From CAZYFH01 sp965197395 (lineage in GTDB: Bacteria > Acidobacteriota > Vicinamibacteria > Vicinamibacterales > UBA8438): a stretch of 64,000 nucleotides of DNA. The position numbers were made by a program, and so were the translations under genes. A model generated the notes under the pieces. That model ran no database searches and was not told the origin of the DNA. It saw only the letters and a list, made by a program, of their open reading frames with translations. How positions within the stretch are numbered: position 1 is the first letter of the stretch; the number at the start of each line of letters is the position of its first letter. The DNA lies in assembly GCA_965197395.1 (NCBI GenBank), contig OZ240205.1, positions 1,178,001-1,242,000 of the forward strand. The letters are read 5' to 3'. Shown piece after piece: positions 25,665 to 34,522 of the stretch.

Positions 25665-26588
25665 GTGGATCTCGCCGAGCTTCAGGTGTTCCTCGCCGTC
25701 GCATCCGAGCGGAGCTTCTCGCGGGCCGCCGAGCGGCTGCACCGCACCCAGCCGGCCGTCAGCCAGACCATCAAGCGGCTCGAGGAGGAGCTCAACGAGC
25801 GCCTGTTCGATCGATCGTCGAAGGCGGGGCGGTTGACCGAAGCCGGCGAGCTCCTCCTCGACTACGCGCGGCGCCTGACGAGTCTGAAGGACGAGGCCGA
25901 GGGCGCGGTCCGTGAGCTGCAGGAGCTGCGTCGCGGCCGAGTGCTCATCGGCGCCAACGAGGGCGCCGTGCATGTCCTGCTCCCGATCATCGAGCGGTTT
26001 CGGGAGGATCACCCGAAGGCGCAGGTCGAGGCACGTCGTGTGTCGGCGCGACAGATTCCGAGCGAGGTGCTCAGCCGCGCGCTCGATTTCGGGGTGCTCA
26101 CGTTCGCGCCCCGCGAACGTGGCCTCCAGTCGGTCTCGCTCGGCGAAGACGAGCTGGCGATGCTGATACACCCCGCGCACCCGCTCGCCAAGCGCCAGCA
26201 GGTGACGATGGAGGAAGTGGGCCGCCAGACGGTGATCGCGCACAACGAGGCGTCGCCCGCCCGCGAGCGGGTACTGCGCCTCTACGAGCAGCGGCACGCG
26301 CCAATCAACATCCAGATCGGGCTACCGAGCCTCGACGGCATCAAGCGCGCGGTCGAGATGGGTCTCGGCGTGGCGCTCCTGCCACGTCGGTGCGCCGTAA
26401 CGGAAATCGCGCGTGGCCAGCTCGCGGCGGTGAAGGTGGCGCAATTGCGCCTGCCGCGCCACGTGCGACTGGTCTATCGGAGGTCAGGCGAGATGTCACA
26501 CGCCGCCGAGGCGTTCCTCGACGCGGCGCGCGAGTTCGCGAAACGGAGCGAAGCGGCCGCGTGGGGTTCGGGGCGAAGCCCCGTCTAA
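25665..26588 (+). CDS. LysR-family transcriptional regulator
   Basis: The protein is 307 aa from GTG 25665 (VDLAELQVFLAVASERSFSR). The N-terminal winged helix-turn-helix is classical (AAERLHRTQPAVSQTIKRLE). The effector domain starts near residue 90 (GRVLIGANEGAVHVLLPIIE) and includes MGLGVALLPRRC. It is divergent from leuA with a palindrome in between, so it most likely controls leuA and itself. The ligand could be 2-isopropylmalate, as for LeuO/LeuR-like proteins, but that is inference. Confidence 0.9.
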   Translation: MDLAELQVFLAVASERSFSRAAERLHRTQPAVSQTIKRLEEELNERLFDRSSKAGRLTEAGELLLDYARRLTSLKDEAEGAVRELQELRRGRVLIGANEGAVHVLLPIIERFREDHPKAQVEARRVSARQIPSEVLSRALDFGVLTFAPRERGLQSVSLGEDELAMLIHPAHPLAKRQQVTMEEVGRQTVIAHNEASPARERVLRLYEQRHAPINIQIGLPSLDGIKRAVEMGLGVALLPRRCAVTEIARGQLAAVKVAQLRLPRHVRLVYRRSGEMSHAAEAFLDAAREFAKRSEAAAWGSGRSPV

Positions 26589-27101
26589 TCAAAAGTCTGG
26601 CGCTTCGTCCGCCGACGGGCCGTAGATGGACGGGACCGGGACGTCGTTGAGTCGGAGATAGATACCGAGCTGCGCCCGGTGATGAATCATATGGTTCATC
26701 ACGAAGGTGCGGAGGACCGCCGCCTTCGGCATCGTCATCACCGCCGTCCCGTTGTTGAGCAGCGACCACGGCTTCTCGAGGTCACTATCGCCCGCTCCCG
26801 CGATCGCCGCCCGCGCGTCGGCGGCGTTCTTGTCGAAGTTGGCGACGAGCTCCTGTGTCGTCGTCGGTGCGGGCGGCACCGCGAGGGCCTTGCCGCCCGG
26901 AGCAAGGTCCAGCGTGTCCTCGTTCACCGCCAATGTCGCCCATTGCGGGATGTTGGCCAGATGTCCGGCGAGCCAGGCCATCTTTCCGGACTTCTCGTGT
27001 GGCGCCCAGTCGAACTTATCCTCCGGGACGCGTTCCAGCGTCTTCCGCGTGCTCGCGATCTCCTGATCGAACTCCTGCAACAGCGCATCGGTCATAAGCA
27101 T
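26589..27101 (-). CDS. DinB-family protein
   Basis: This 170-aa four-helix DinB/YfiT-type protein shows FDQEIASTRKTLERVPEDKF, KMAWLAGHLANIPQW (first His) and VMNHMIHHRAQLGIYLRLND (His ligands for a metal). Members act in thiol transfer or detoxification. The start is ATG 27101 with AGGAG six bases upstream. It sits 20 bp after leuD on the same strand, and its stop abuts the convergent lysR stop. Confidence 0.9.
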   Translation of the reverse strand: MLMTDALLQEFDQEIASTRKTLERVPEDKFDWAPHEKSGKMAWLAGHLANIPQWATLAVNEDTLDLAPGGKALAVPPAPTTTQELVANFDKNAADARAAIAGAGDSDLEKPWSLLNNGTAVMTMPKAAVLRTFVMNHMIHHRAQLGIYLRLNDVPVPSIYGPSADEAPDF

Positions 27102-27121
27102 CGGAGTCTCCTGGTCTAAGG

Positions 27122-27718
27122 TTAGAAGCCAGTCACATATGGCAGCTTACCCGCCACGGCGCGCACGTCATCGAAGCGGTCGAGCAACAGCGCCGTCGCA
27201 TCCCACTGGCCGGCGAGGAGCGATTCACGCACGGCGGGCGGCATGCTGAGCCGCACTGTGCGGTCACGGGCGTCGATGGTGAGGGCCTTCACGCTGAACA
27301 CCATCGGCGTGGATGGCTCCTGTTCGGCCGTCGTCATCAGGGCGTCAATCTCGTCCGCCGATGCGGTGGCGCACGGCAGGCCGATCGATAGCGCGTTGCC
27401 CTGAAAGATCTCGGAGAACGACTCCCCCACACACGCCCCGATGCCCCACCGTTTGAGTGCCTGCGGCGCGTGCTCCCGCGACGACCCGGACCCGAAATTC
27501 TCGTTGACGAGCAGGATGGACGCCTCCCGGAACGCGGGGTTCGAGAAGGGATGATCGGGCATCGACCGCCGGTCGTCCTCGAACGCGTGGGCGCCCAGGC
27601 CCTCGAAGGTGATCGCCTTTAGGAACCGCGCGGGGATGATTCGGTCGGTGTCGATGTTCGTCCCACGAACGGGGATGGCAGTGCCCTCGATTCGATCGAT
27701 GTGTCGGTCGTCGGTCAT
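27122..27718 (-). CDS. leuD: 3-isopropylmalate dehydratase, small subunit
   Basis: This 198-aa swivelling domain partners with LeuC in isomerising 2- to 3-isopropylmalate. Motifs: GTNIDTDRIIPARFLKAI, NFGSGSSREHAPQALKRWGI and SEIFQGNALSIGLP. It lies 60 bp downstream of leuC. Confidence 0.96.
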   Translation of the reverse strand: MTDDRHIDRIEGTAIPVRGTNIDTDRIIPARFLKAITFEGLGAHAFEDDRRSMPDHPFSNPAFREASILLVNENFGSGSSREHAPQALKRWGIGACVGESFSEIFQGNALSIGLPCATASADEIDALMTTAEQEPSTPMVFSVKALTIDARDRTVRLSMPPAVRESLLAGQWDATALLLDRFDDVRAVAGKLPYVTGF

Positions 27719-27732
27719 GGGTGTATGTGCTC

Positions 27733-27773
27733 TGGCTTAGTGCTTAGGGCGCCTTGAGCCCTGACCCTTGAAG
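27733..27773. repeat. Degenerate GGCTTAG/CCTTGAG heptamer repeats
   Basis: The leuC-leuD spacer is built of near-repeats of TGGCTTAG, TGCTTAGG, GCCTTGAGCCC and CCCTTGAAGCC. The same vocabulary recurs at 29183-29258 and 35422-35452 and nowhere inside genes. Confidence 0.5.
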
Positions 27774-27778
27774 CCGGT

Positions 27779-29182
27779 TCACAACATCCGCCTCACATCG
27801 GTGACCTCACCCGCAATTGCCGCCGCGGCAACCATGGCCGGGCTCATCAGCAACGTGCGTCCGGTCGGGCTCCCCTGCCGGCCCTTGAAGTTACGATTCG
27901 ACGACGATGCGCACACCTGTCGCCCGTCGAGCCGGTCGGGGTTCATCGCCAGACACATCGAGCACCCGGCGCCGCGCCATTCGAACCCAGCGGTCTGAAA
28001 CACCTCGTGCAGCCCCTCGGCCTCCGCCGCGCGCCGGACAGCTTTTGACCCGGGGACCACGAGCGCCTTCACGTGCGGCGATATCTGGTGGCCCTCCACG
28101 ACCCTGGCCGCCTCGCGCAGATCGGACAGCCTGGAGTTGGTGCAGGAGCCAACGAAGGCCACGTCGACCTTCGTACCGGTGATCGGCGCGCCGCCGGCCA
28201 ACCCCATGAACTCCAGCGCCTCGCCAACCGCGGCGGCGTCCGCCGCGCCGACCGACTCCTGGGTCGGGAGATGCCCACTGATGCCAATCGACTGCCCCGG
28301 GTTGATCCCCCATGTGACCCGCGGCTCGATCGCGTCGCCGTCGATCTCCACCTCGTCGTCGTAGGCTGCGCCGGCATCCGAGGCCATCGATGCCCACCAG
28401 TCGGTGGCGCGCGCGAAGGCGTCACCGCTGGGGGCGAACGGCCGGTCCTTAATGTAGGCGAACGTCGTCTCGTCCGGGTTGACGTAGCCGACCCGCGCCC
28501 CGCCCTCGATCGACATGTTGCACATCGTCATCCGCTCGTCCATCGTCATCCGGTCGACCGCCGGTCCCCCGTATTCGTAGGCGAAGCCAACCCCACCCTG
28601 GACCCCGAGTCGGGCGATGATCTCGAGGATGACATCCTTGGCGTAGACGCCTGGACCCAACCGGCCGGTCACGGAAATACGCCGCACCTTGAGCGGATCG
28701 ATCGCGAGACACTGTGACGCCAGCACGTCGCGGACCTGCGAGGTACCGACCCCCAGCGCCACGGCGCCGAATGCCCCGTGGGTCGACGTGTGGCTGTCGC
28801 CGCAGGCGATCGTCATCCCGGGCTGAGTCAGCCCAAGCTCGGGGCCGATGACGTGCACGATGCCCTGCTGGTCGGTCGTCAGGTCGGAGAACCGGATCCC
28901 GAACTCCCGGCAGTTGCGCTCGAGCGCCGCCATCATCTGCTCGGCCAGCTCGTCCACGAACGGCCGCCGCTGGTCGAGCGTGGGCACGATGTGGTCGACG
29001 GTCGCGTAGGTCCGCTCCGGCATCGCCACACCAACGCCCCTGGCGCGGAGCATGTCGAACGCCTGCGGCGTGGTGACCTCGTGAATCAGGTGAAGGCCGA
29101 TGAAGAACTGAGTCTGTCCGGACGGCAGGCGCCGCACCGTGTGGCGGTCCCAGACTTTCTGGAGAAGAGTCTGACGGCTCAT
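27779..29182 (-). CDS. leuC: 3-isopropylmalate dehydratase, large subunit
   Basis: This 467-aa aconitase-family protein binds a [4Fe-4S] cluster through the cysteine in VGSCTNSR and the pair in GAGCSMCLAMNPD. Other signatures: FIGLHLIHEVTTPQAF, IACGDSHTSTHGAFGA and NRNFKGRQGSPTGRTLLMSP. It is the first gene of the leuC-leuD-dinB run. Confidence 0.96.
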   Translation of the reverse strand: MSRQTLLQKVWDRHTVRRLPSGQTQFFIGLHLIHEVTTPQAFDMLRARGVGVAMPERTYATVDHIVPTLDQRRPFVDELAEQMMAALERNCREFGIRFSDLTTDQQGIVHVIGPELGLTQPGMTIACGDSHTSTHGAFGAVALGVGTSQVRDVLASQCLAIDPLKVRRISVTGRLGPGVYAKDVILEIIARLGVQGGVGFAYEYGGPAVDRMTMDERMTMCNMSIEGGARVGYVNPDETTFAYIKDRPFAPSGDAFARATDWWASMASDAGAAYDDEVEIDGDAIEPRVTWGINPGQSIGISGHLPTQESVGAADAAAVGEALEFMGLAGGAPITGTKVDVAFVGSCTNSRLSDLREAARVVEGHQISPHVKALVVPGSKAVRRAAEAEGLHEVFQTAGFEWRGAGCSMCLAMNPDRLDGRQVCASSSNRNFKGRQGSPTGRTLLMSPAMVAAAAIAGEVTDVRRML

Positions 29183-29258
29183 GGCTTAGGGCTTTGAGCT
29201 TTGGGCACCCAACAGCTCAGCTTCCACGCCAGAAGCCTTGAGCCCGGAGCCTTGAGCC
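29183..29258. repeat. Degenerate GGGCTT/CCTTGAGC repeats
   Basis: GGCTTAGGGCTTTGAGCTTTGGG is split here as GGCTTAGGG, CTTTGAGC and TTTGGG, followed by AAGCCTTGAGCCCGGAGCC and TTGAGCC. The run lies just upstream of leuC and downstream of the DUF4340 gene. It shares units with the runs at 27733 and 35422. Confidence 0.5.
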
Positions 29259-29275
29259 TGCGCAGCGCGGAGCGC

Positions 29276-30589
29276 TCAGTTCGCGTCCTCGTCCTCGATG
29301 TCCTTGAGGAAGTCCTCTTTCGGCTTGTGTATGGTGTCGTAGCTATTGGCCGACACGACGTAATACCAGTTCGCGAAGCGGGTCGCGAGGCGCTCGACCT
29401 TGTCCCGACCCTCTTCGACGCGGCGCGCCCATGACTCATGTGCGTCGGTGTCCGACGCCGCGGGCTCGGGGAGTGCGGCCTCGTCGAACTCGGCCGTGAT
29501 GAACACATACCGGTTCTCGCCAGGGCCGCTCTCGGCGTCGTCGCTGGTGTCATCGCCCACGGCGATGGCCTCGCCGCGCCCGTAGACGATCTCGCCGAAG
29601 CGCAGCGTGTAGAGCACCCCTTCGGTCGTCCGGACCAGCAGCTCCCCCTCGTTGGAGAGCAACCCGCCGTCCTGTGTCGGATAGAACCCCTTGTTGATCA
29701 GGTCCAGGATGTCGGTCTGATCGATCCGCCCGGCCATAGCCGCATCTCGGAGATTCCCGGTCATCCCGTCCGGCTTCGGCCGGACGCCGGCGATGCGCAT
29801 GCCGATGATGGCGCCGACCAGGCGGTTGACCTCGACGAAGTTGACTTCCTGACCCGACGGCACGCCGGTGCCGTCCCAGGTCGTGTCATCCACCTTGTCG
29901 AGCGTGAACTCGCGGGGTCGGGTGCTCGTCCGCGTCCGCTCGTCCACCTGATACTCGTTGAGCACGATGTGCACGACCTGGTCGCGTTCGACCTCGAGCA
30001 GGTTCTGCTCGATCCAGTCCTCGAACGCGGTCGAGATGTCGGCCTCGAAGCGCGCAGCGTAGACGCGCTTCCGATCCGGCACACGGACGAAACGGAGCCC
30101 GGTCCGACCTTCGACCGGCCGGCCAACGATGAGGTCCGCGAGCACTTCGTCATTGCCGTCCTTGACGGTCACTCGCGTGCCACGGCCGACGAGGCTCGTC
30201 GCCGCCAGATCGGTCGGGTCGATGACGCCGAGCGCCTCGTGGTCCGCGACGTTGTCGGAGCGGAAATCCTCCTTGACAACGCTGATGATGTCGGCGGAGA
30301 TGTTCGACAGCCGCTCGCTGCCATCGGCGGGATAGTCGTTGTGCGAGGGGATCGTCCAGAGCCCGTTCTGGTTCGTCACCTGAAACGGCATCGCGGCCGC
30401 GGTCTCGCCGTCGAACTCGACGACCTCGAGTGTGGCGGCCGCGTCTGGATCGGTGAAGTCGGGGAAGAACGCGTCGCCGATATCGAAAAAGGCGTCGGGC
30501 GTCGCCCGTCCGGGGGCACTGACGAGCGCCACGACGCCGAGCAGGACGGCCAGGCCACCAAGACTCAACGTCTTCTTTAGCTCGCTCAT
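29276..30589 (-). CDS. DUF4340-domain protein of a gliding-type ABC system
   Basis: This 437-aa protein has an N-terminal membrane anchor (LGGLAVLLGVVALVSA) and a large extracytoplasmic part with the DUF4340 pattern (LWTIPSHNDYPADG, LIVGRPVEGRTGLRFVRVPD, DWIEQNLLEVERDQV). DUF4340 proteins routinely follow GldG-type genes. The start overlaps the end of the upstream GldG-type gene by close spacing (ATG 30589, stop at 30592). The C-terminus is acidic. Confidence 0.85.
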   Translation of the reverse strand: MSELKKTLSLGGLAVLLGVVALVSAPGRATPDAFFDIGDAFFPDFTDPDAAATLEVVEFDGETAAAMPFQVTNQNGLWTIPSHNDYPADGSERLSNISADIISVVKEDFRSDNVADHEALGVIDPTDLAATSLVGRGTRVTVKDGNDEVLADLIVGRPVEGRTGLRFVRVPDRKRVYAARFEADISTAFEDWIEQNLLEVERDQVVHIVLNEYQVDERTRTSTRPREFTLDKVDDTTWDGTGVPSGQEVNFVEVNRLVGAIIGMRIAGVRPKPDGMTGNLRDAAMAGRIDQTDILDLINKGFYPTQDGGLLSNEGELLVRTTEGVLYTLRFGEIVYGRGEAIAVGDDTSDDAESGPGENRYVFITAEFDEAALPEPAASDTDAHESWARRVEEGRDKVERLATRFANWYYVVSANSYDTIHKPKEDFLKDIEDEDAN

Positions 30590-30591
30590 GG

Positions 30592-33402
30592 CTACTCCTT
30601 CAGCCGCTGCGCCGCCGCCGCCCCTTCGCGCTCACGTCGCCGCCGCCGACCGAAGGTCCAGAGCCCCAGCGCCACCACCGGCACCGGGGGCAACAGAATC
30701 GCGAACGTCTTAATGGACGTCTGGATTTGGCGAATCTGAGCCTCCATCGTCTCGCGGCTTTCTTGAATCGTCGTATCCTTCTCGGTGTTGATGTTCGTCG
30801 AGAGCACCTCGAGCCGGCGGTTCTCGACCTCCTCGAGGTTGCGGACCATGATCTGCTTCGTCTGCGCGTCGATATCGGTCCGCGCGCGCAGCTCCTCGAC
30901 ACGCTCGTTCAAGCGCGCCTGCGCCTCCGCGAGCGCCGCCTCGGCGTCCGCCTCGGCCTGCTGCTCGTCAGCGGTGCGTTGCTCGATGAATTCCGCCGTC
31001 TGCGCTTCGACCACCTCCAACGTGCGGTGGCGCGCGCGCCGGCTGCGCAGGTCGATGAATGAGTCGTCTTCCAGTAACGTGTCCATCGCGTTCAGGAAGA
31101 ACGTGACGTTGTCGAAGTTGAGCCCGCCGGGGGCCTGCTCGCGAATCTGGAAGAACTGTTCGCCGACGAAGTCGAGGTCGGCGACCACGATGATGTCGAC
31201 TGCGCCTGACGTGCCCGCGTCGCCAGCATCGCTGGCGTCGTCGTCGTCGTCACCGTCGGCCTGCTCGCCGTCCGCATCGTCATCGTCGTCGTCGGCATGC
31301 TCGCCATCCTCATCGTCATCGTCGCCGTCGGCCTGCTCGCCGTCCGCATCGTCATCATCCTCGGACTGCGCGGACCCGGACCCAACGGACCGGACGCGGG
31401 CCGCGACGATGTGTTGCTCCGCGTCCGCATCGCGGGGCGGATTCGGGTTCATCTGCGGTCCGAAGAACGACCCCCGGACCAGGGCGAAATAGCCGTTGGT
31501 TCCCGACGCGGCGCCCGATCTGAGCAGCGGCTCGAACTCGTAGTCCGCACCAGCGGCTGCCTGCAAAAACCCGGGGTAGAGGAACACCAGCTCCTGCAGC
31601 TGGGTCGTCATCGGATTGTCGCCACTGAACGTGTCGGGGTTTTCGTTGCCGGTGCCCAGGAAGACGACGTCCTCCGGCATGTGCGCAAGCTCGGGGTGCG
31701 GGTTATAGCTGTCCCAGACGATGCGCGTCGGCTCCCAGTCGACCCCCAGATCCATGAGCCACTCTCGGACATTGCCGCGAGGACCGGGGCGAGGCTGGCC
31801 GGGCGGATACGTGAACGGGTTGCCCTCGCCGACCCACTCGGTCGGGGACAGGGACGGGTTCACCGCGGGCAACGGGTCGACGAGGATCATCGCGGGCTTG
31901 CCCGACCGGATGTAGTCGGCGACGAACCCCTGTTCGTCGGTCTGGAGCGACGACGGCAGAGGCACGAGCAGTGCGTCGACGTCCTGCGTGATCGGTTGCT
32001 CGGGGCTGATCTCGACGACGTCGTACTGCTTCCGGAGCTCACCCACCACCGACCACTGCGGCGCGAACTGATTCTGCTGGAAGTTCATCCCGCCGAACAG
32101 GTTGGCCATCGTCGTCACGACGCCGATCCGCTTGCGCTCCGTACGGGCGACGACCCGGATGCTGCGCATGATCTCGTATTCGGCGGGCAGGCCCACATCG
32201 AAGAAGCTGATGACCTGCTCCTCGGCCCCACACGTAAACGCCACGCCCAGAAAGACCTGTTCTACTTCGGATCGCGCCGTGCTGACGTTGCGGACCGGGC
32301 GCGGCAGAATGCCGAACGTCTCGCGCGCCTCGCGCGCTGCGTCGGTGAACGGCTCGGTGTCCGCGATGAGCACCTCGACCCGAGGCCCACCGAGCACGTC
32401 GATCTCCTCGAGCGTGCTGATGAGGTTGGACCGTGCCTGGACGAACGGCTCCGGGACGTTCGGGCTGACGAACGCCTGGATGAACACCGGCCGGTCCGGC
32501 GGCAGCTCGTCGAGCAGCCGCTGGGTTTCATCGCTGAGCGAGTGCAGCTGTTCCGCGGTCACATCGATGCGGAGCACGCTGGGGCGCGCGACGAGCACGC
32601 CGACGCTGATGAGCGCAACCCCGATCGCCACGCCGCGCACACTGTGGTGCAGCCACATCGGATAGCCGTCGGCGCGCGCCGGCCAATGGCGCCGGCTCAG
32701 GACGAGGACGTTGAGATACAGGAAGAACGCGCCGACCGAGATGAAGTAGGCGAGACCGGAGAGGCTGATGATGCCCTTCGCGAAGTCGTCGAAGTGCACG
32801 AAGACGCTGATCGCATCCAGGGTCCGTTCGAGACCGGGCACGATTGCGCCGGCGGCCGTCCCGGTGACGATCAGCGCGGCACAGAAGAGCGCGCCGACGA
32901 TGAACGCGATCGTCGCGTTCCGCGTCAAGAGCGACGCGAGCATCCCGATCGCGATCAGCGCCGCGCCGACGAACCAATACCCGACGTAGTTGCTGAACAT
33001 CAACCCGAGGTCGGGGCTCCCCAGGTAGAAGAGCACCAGGACATAGCTGAGCGAGAGGACGAGCGACGCCGTGTAGATCCCGAGCACAGCGAGATACTTG
33101 CCGATGACGACCTCGAGGTCGGACGCCGGCAGCGTGAGGAGCAGCTCGTCGGTCCCGAGTTTTTTCTCTTCCGACCACACCCCCATCGTCAGCGCGGGGA
33201 TGAAGAAGAGCAGGAGATAGGGCAGCAACTGGTTGAGCTGGTCGAGGTTGGCGAGGTTCTGGAGAAAGAAGCGGTCCTGCCAGAACGCGGCCGCCGCGCT
33301 CAAGAAGATGAACAGCGTGATGAACACGTAGCCGCTAGGACTGCTGAAGTAGATGCGCAGGTCCCGGCGTGCGAGCGCCTTCACGATTGCCGTATTGAGC
33401 AT
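30592..33402 (-). CDS. Fused ABC-2 permease (GldF-like) and GldG-domain protein
   Basis: The protein is 936 aa. The N-terminal ~260 residues are an ABC-2 permease with six hydrophobic segments (ARRDLRIYFSSPSGYVFITL, TMGVWSEEKKLGTDELLLTL). The GldG domain follows at about 290-800 (VLRIDVTAEQLHSLSDETQR, LLVPLPSSLQTDEQGFVADY). An Asp/Glu/Gly tandem-repeat insert lies at about 680-730, a coiled coil at about 830-900, and a final transmembrane helix near 910. With the ATPase at 33438 and the DUF4340 protein it forms a Gld-like transporter. Gliding function is not implied. Confidence 0.88.
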   Translation of the reverse strand: MLNTAIVKALARRDLRIYFSSPSGYVFITLFIFLSAAAAFWQDRFFLQNLANLDQLNQLLPYLLLFFIPALTMGVWSEEKKLGTDELLLTLPASDLEVVIGKYLAVLGIYTASLVLSLSYVLVLFYLGSPDLGLMFSNYVGYWFVGAALIAIGMLASLLTRNATIAFIVGALFCAALIVTGTAAGAIVPGLERTLDAISVFVHFDDFAKGIISLSGLAYFISVGAFFLYLNVLVLSRRHWPARADGYPMWLHHSVRGVAIGVALISVGVLVARPSVLRIDVTAEQLHSLSDETQRLLDELPPDRPVFIQAFVSPNVPEPFVQARSNLISTLEEIDVLGGPRVEVLIADTEPFTDAAREARETFGILPRPVRNVSTARSEVEQVFLGVAFTCGAEEQVISFFDVGLPAEYEIMRSIRVVARTERKRIGVVTTMANLFGGMNFQQNQFAPQWSVVGELRKQYDVVEISPEQPITQDVDALLVPLPSSLQTDEQGFVADYIRSGKPAMILVDPLPAVNPSLSPTEWVGEGNPFTYPPGQPRPGPRGNVREWLMDLGVDWEPTRIVWDSYNPHPELAHMPEDVVFLGTGNENPDTFSGDNPMTTQLQELVFLYPGFLQAAAGADYEFEPLLRSGAASGTNGYFALVRGSFFGPQMNPNPPRDADAEQHIVAARVRSVGSGSAQSEDDDDADGEQADGDDDDEDGEHADDDDDDADGEQADGDDDDDASDAGDAGTSGAVDIIVVADLDFVGEQFFQIREQAPGGLNFDNVTFFLNAMDTLLEDDSFIDLRSRRARHRTLEVVEAQTAEFIEQRTADEQQAEADAEAALAEAQARLNERVEELRARTDIDAQTKQIMVRNLEEVENRRLEVLSTNINTEKDTTIQESRETMEAQIRQIQTSIKTFAILLPPVPVVALGLWTFGRRRRREREGAAAAQRLKE
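31210..31366 (-). repeat. In-frame acidic tandem repeat inside the GldG-type gene
   Basis: About three copies of a ~45-bp unit (plus strand GCCGTCGGCCTGCTCGCCGT, then CCGCATCGTCATC) encode repeats of DDDDADGEQADG with variants DEDGEHAD. The unit keeps the frame (multiple of 3). Such repeats expand and contract by slippage. Confidence 0.7.
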
Positions 33403-33437
33403 GGCTGGTATCCGTGTCCTTTGTCCGGTTCGTTGGT

Positions 33438-34226
33438 TCAGGCGTCGCCGGCCTCCCCCTCCGACGCCCGCGGGCGGGCGCTCGGCGCCGCGCCGCCGCC
33501 GGTCAGGCGATAGAAGGGCTGCTCCAGCGAACCATCTTCTTCAAGCTCGGCAACGGACCCGTCGAAGACGAGCCGTCCGTTGTTGACGAGCAGCACCCGG
33601 TCGGCCACGGCTTCCGCCTCGTGCAAGATGTGCGTCGAGATCAGGAGCGTCTTCGTACGGCCGAGCCGCTGGATGTTCTCGCGAAACTGGCGGATCTGGT
33701 TGGGATCGAGTCCCGCCGTGGGCTCATCCATGATCAGCACGTCGGGATCGTGCAGCAGCGCCTGCGCCAGTCCGACCCGCTGCTTGTATCCCCTGGACAG
33801 CTTGCCGATCGGCTTCTCGATGACGAGCTCCAGCGCGCAGAGCTCCACGACCGCGTCGATGCGCGTCTTCAGCAGGCCCGAGTCCATCTCGCGGGCTTCG
33901 CCGAAGAAGGTCAGGAGATCGAGCGGCGTCATGTCGGGATACATCGGACCGTTCTCCGGGAGGTATCCCAGCCGCCGCGACGCCGAGATCCGCTCGCGCC
34001 GGACGTCGAACCCGGCGATTGTGGCGTCGCCGGCGCTCGGCGCGAGGTAGCCGGTCAGCATCCGCATCATCGTGGTCTTCCCGGCCCCGTTGGGACCGAG
34101 GAACGCCACGATCTGACCGTGCGGAATAGCGAACGAGATGTCCTCCACGGCGACGAAGGGGCCGTAGTACTTGCTCAGCCCCTTCGCCTCGATCATCGAT
34201 GTCGCTACCGTCTGGTCCATCGACAT
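33438..34226 (-). CDS. ABC transporter ATP-binding protein (GldA-like)
   Basis: This 262-aa protein has Walker A GPNGAGKTT, Q-loop region GYLPENGPMYPDMT, signature LSRGYKQRVGLAQAL, Walker B VLIMDEPTAGLDP and switch His in ISTHILHEAE. It energises the adjacent permease. Starts at 34226, 34220 or 34196 (MIEAKGLSKYYG) are all possible. The gene lies 35 bp upstream of the permease gene. Confidence 0.93.
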   Translation of the reverse strand: MSMDQTVATSMIEAKGLSKYYGPFVAVEDISFAIPHGQIVAFLGPNGAGKTTMMRMLTGYLAPSAGDATIAGFDVRRERISASRRLGYLPENGPMYPDMTPLDLLTFFGEAREMDSGLLKTRIDAVVELCALELVIEKPIGKLSRGYKQRVGLAQALLHDPDVLIMDEPTAGLDPNQIRQFRENIQRLGRTKTLLISTHILHEAEAVADRVLLVNNGRLVFDGSVAELEEDGSLEQPFYRLTGGGAAPSARPRASEGEAGDA

Positions 34227-34522
34227 GTCGTCGGTTCACACGTTCTGACGCGGCGGGCTCGACAAGGTCGGCCCCACGGACGCCCATCCTTGCCTCTCGC
34301 AAGTCCGGTCGGCGGTGTCTGAGGAACGCGACAAAGGCCCGCGGAGCGGGCGCCGCAGCACGCAAGGATAGCGAATGAGGCACCCGCCGTTCAAGCGCGG
34401 CCCCGGTGCCCGGTTCGAGCCGGAAACCGAGGCGCCCTGGGCCGCTCACCGATGCAACTCCCGTGCGCCGGTGCTCGTCTAAGTAACGGTACCTGTTGAA
34501 CCAACGCCCAGGGGAAGAGCCA

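Noticed and set aside
31210..31366. CRISPR-like array
   Set aside because: The repeats are in-frame, have no distinct spacers, lie within a gene, and there are no cas genes anywhere in the window.
31297..33513. 738-codon plus-strand frame opposite the GldG-type gene
   Set aside because: The frame is low-complexity, rich in Arg, Asp and His. The minus strand has transmembrane segments and domain motifs throughout, and this long frame is a product of high GC content.
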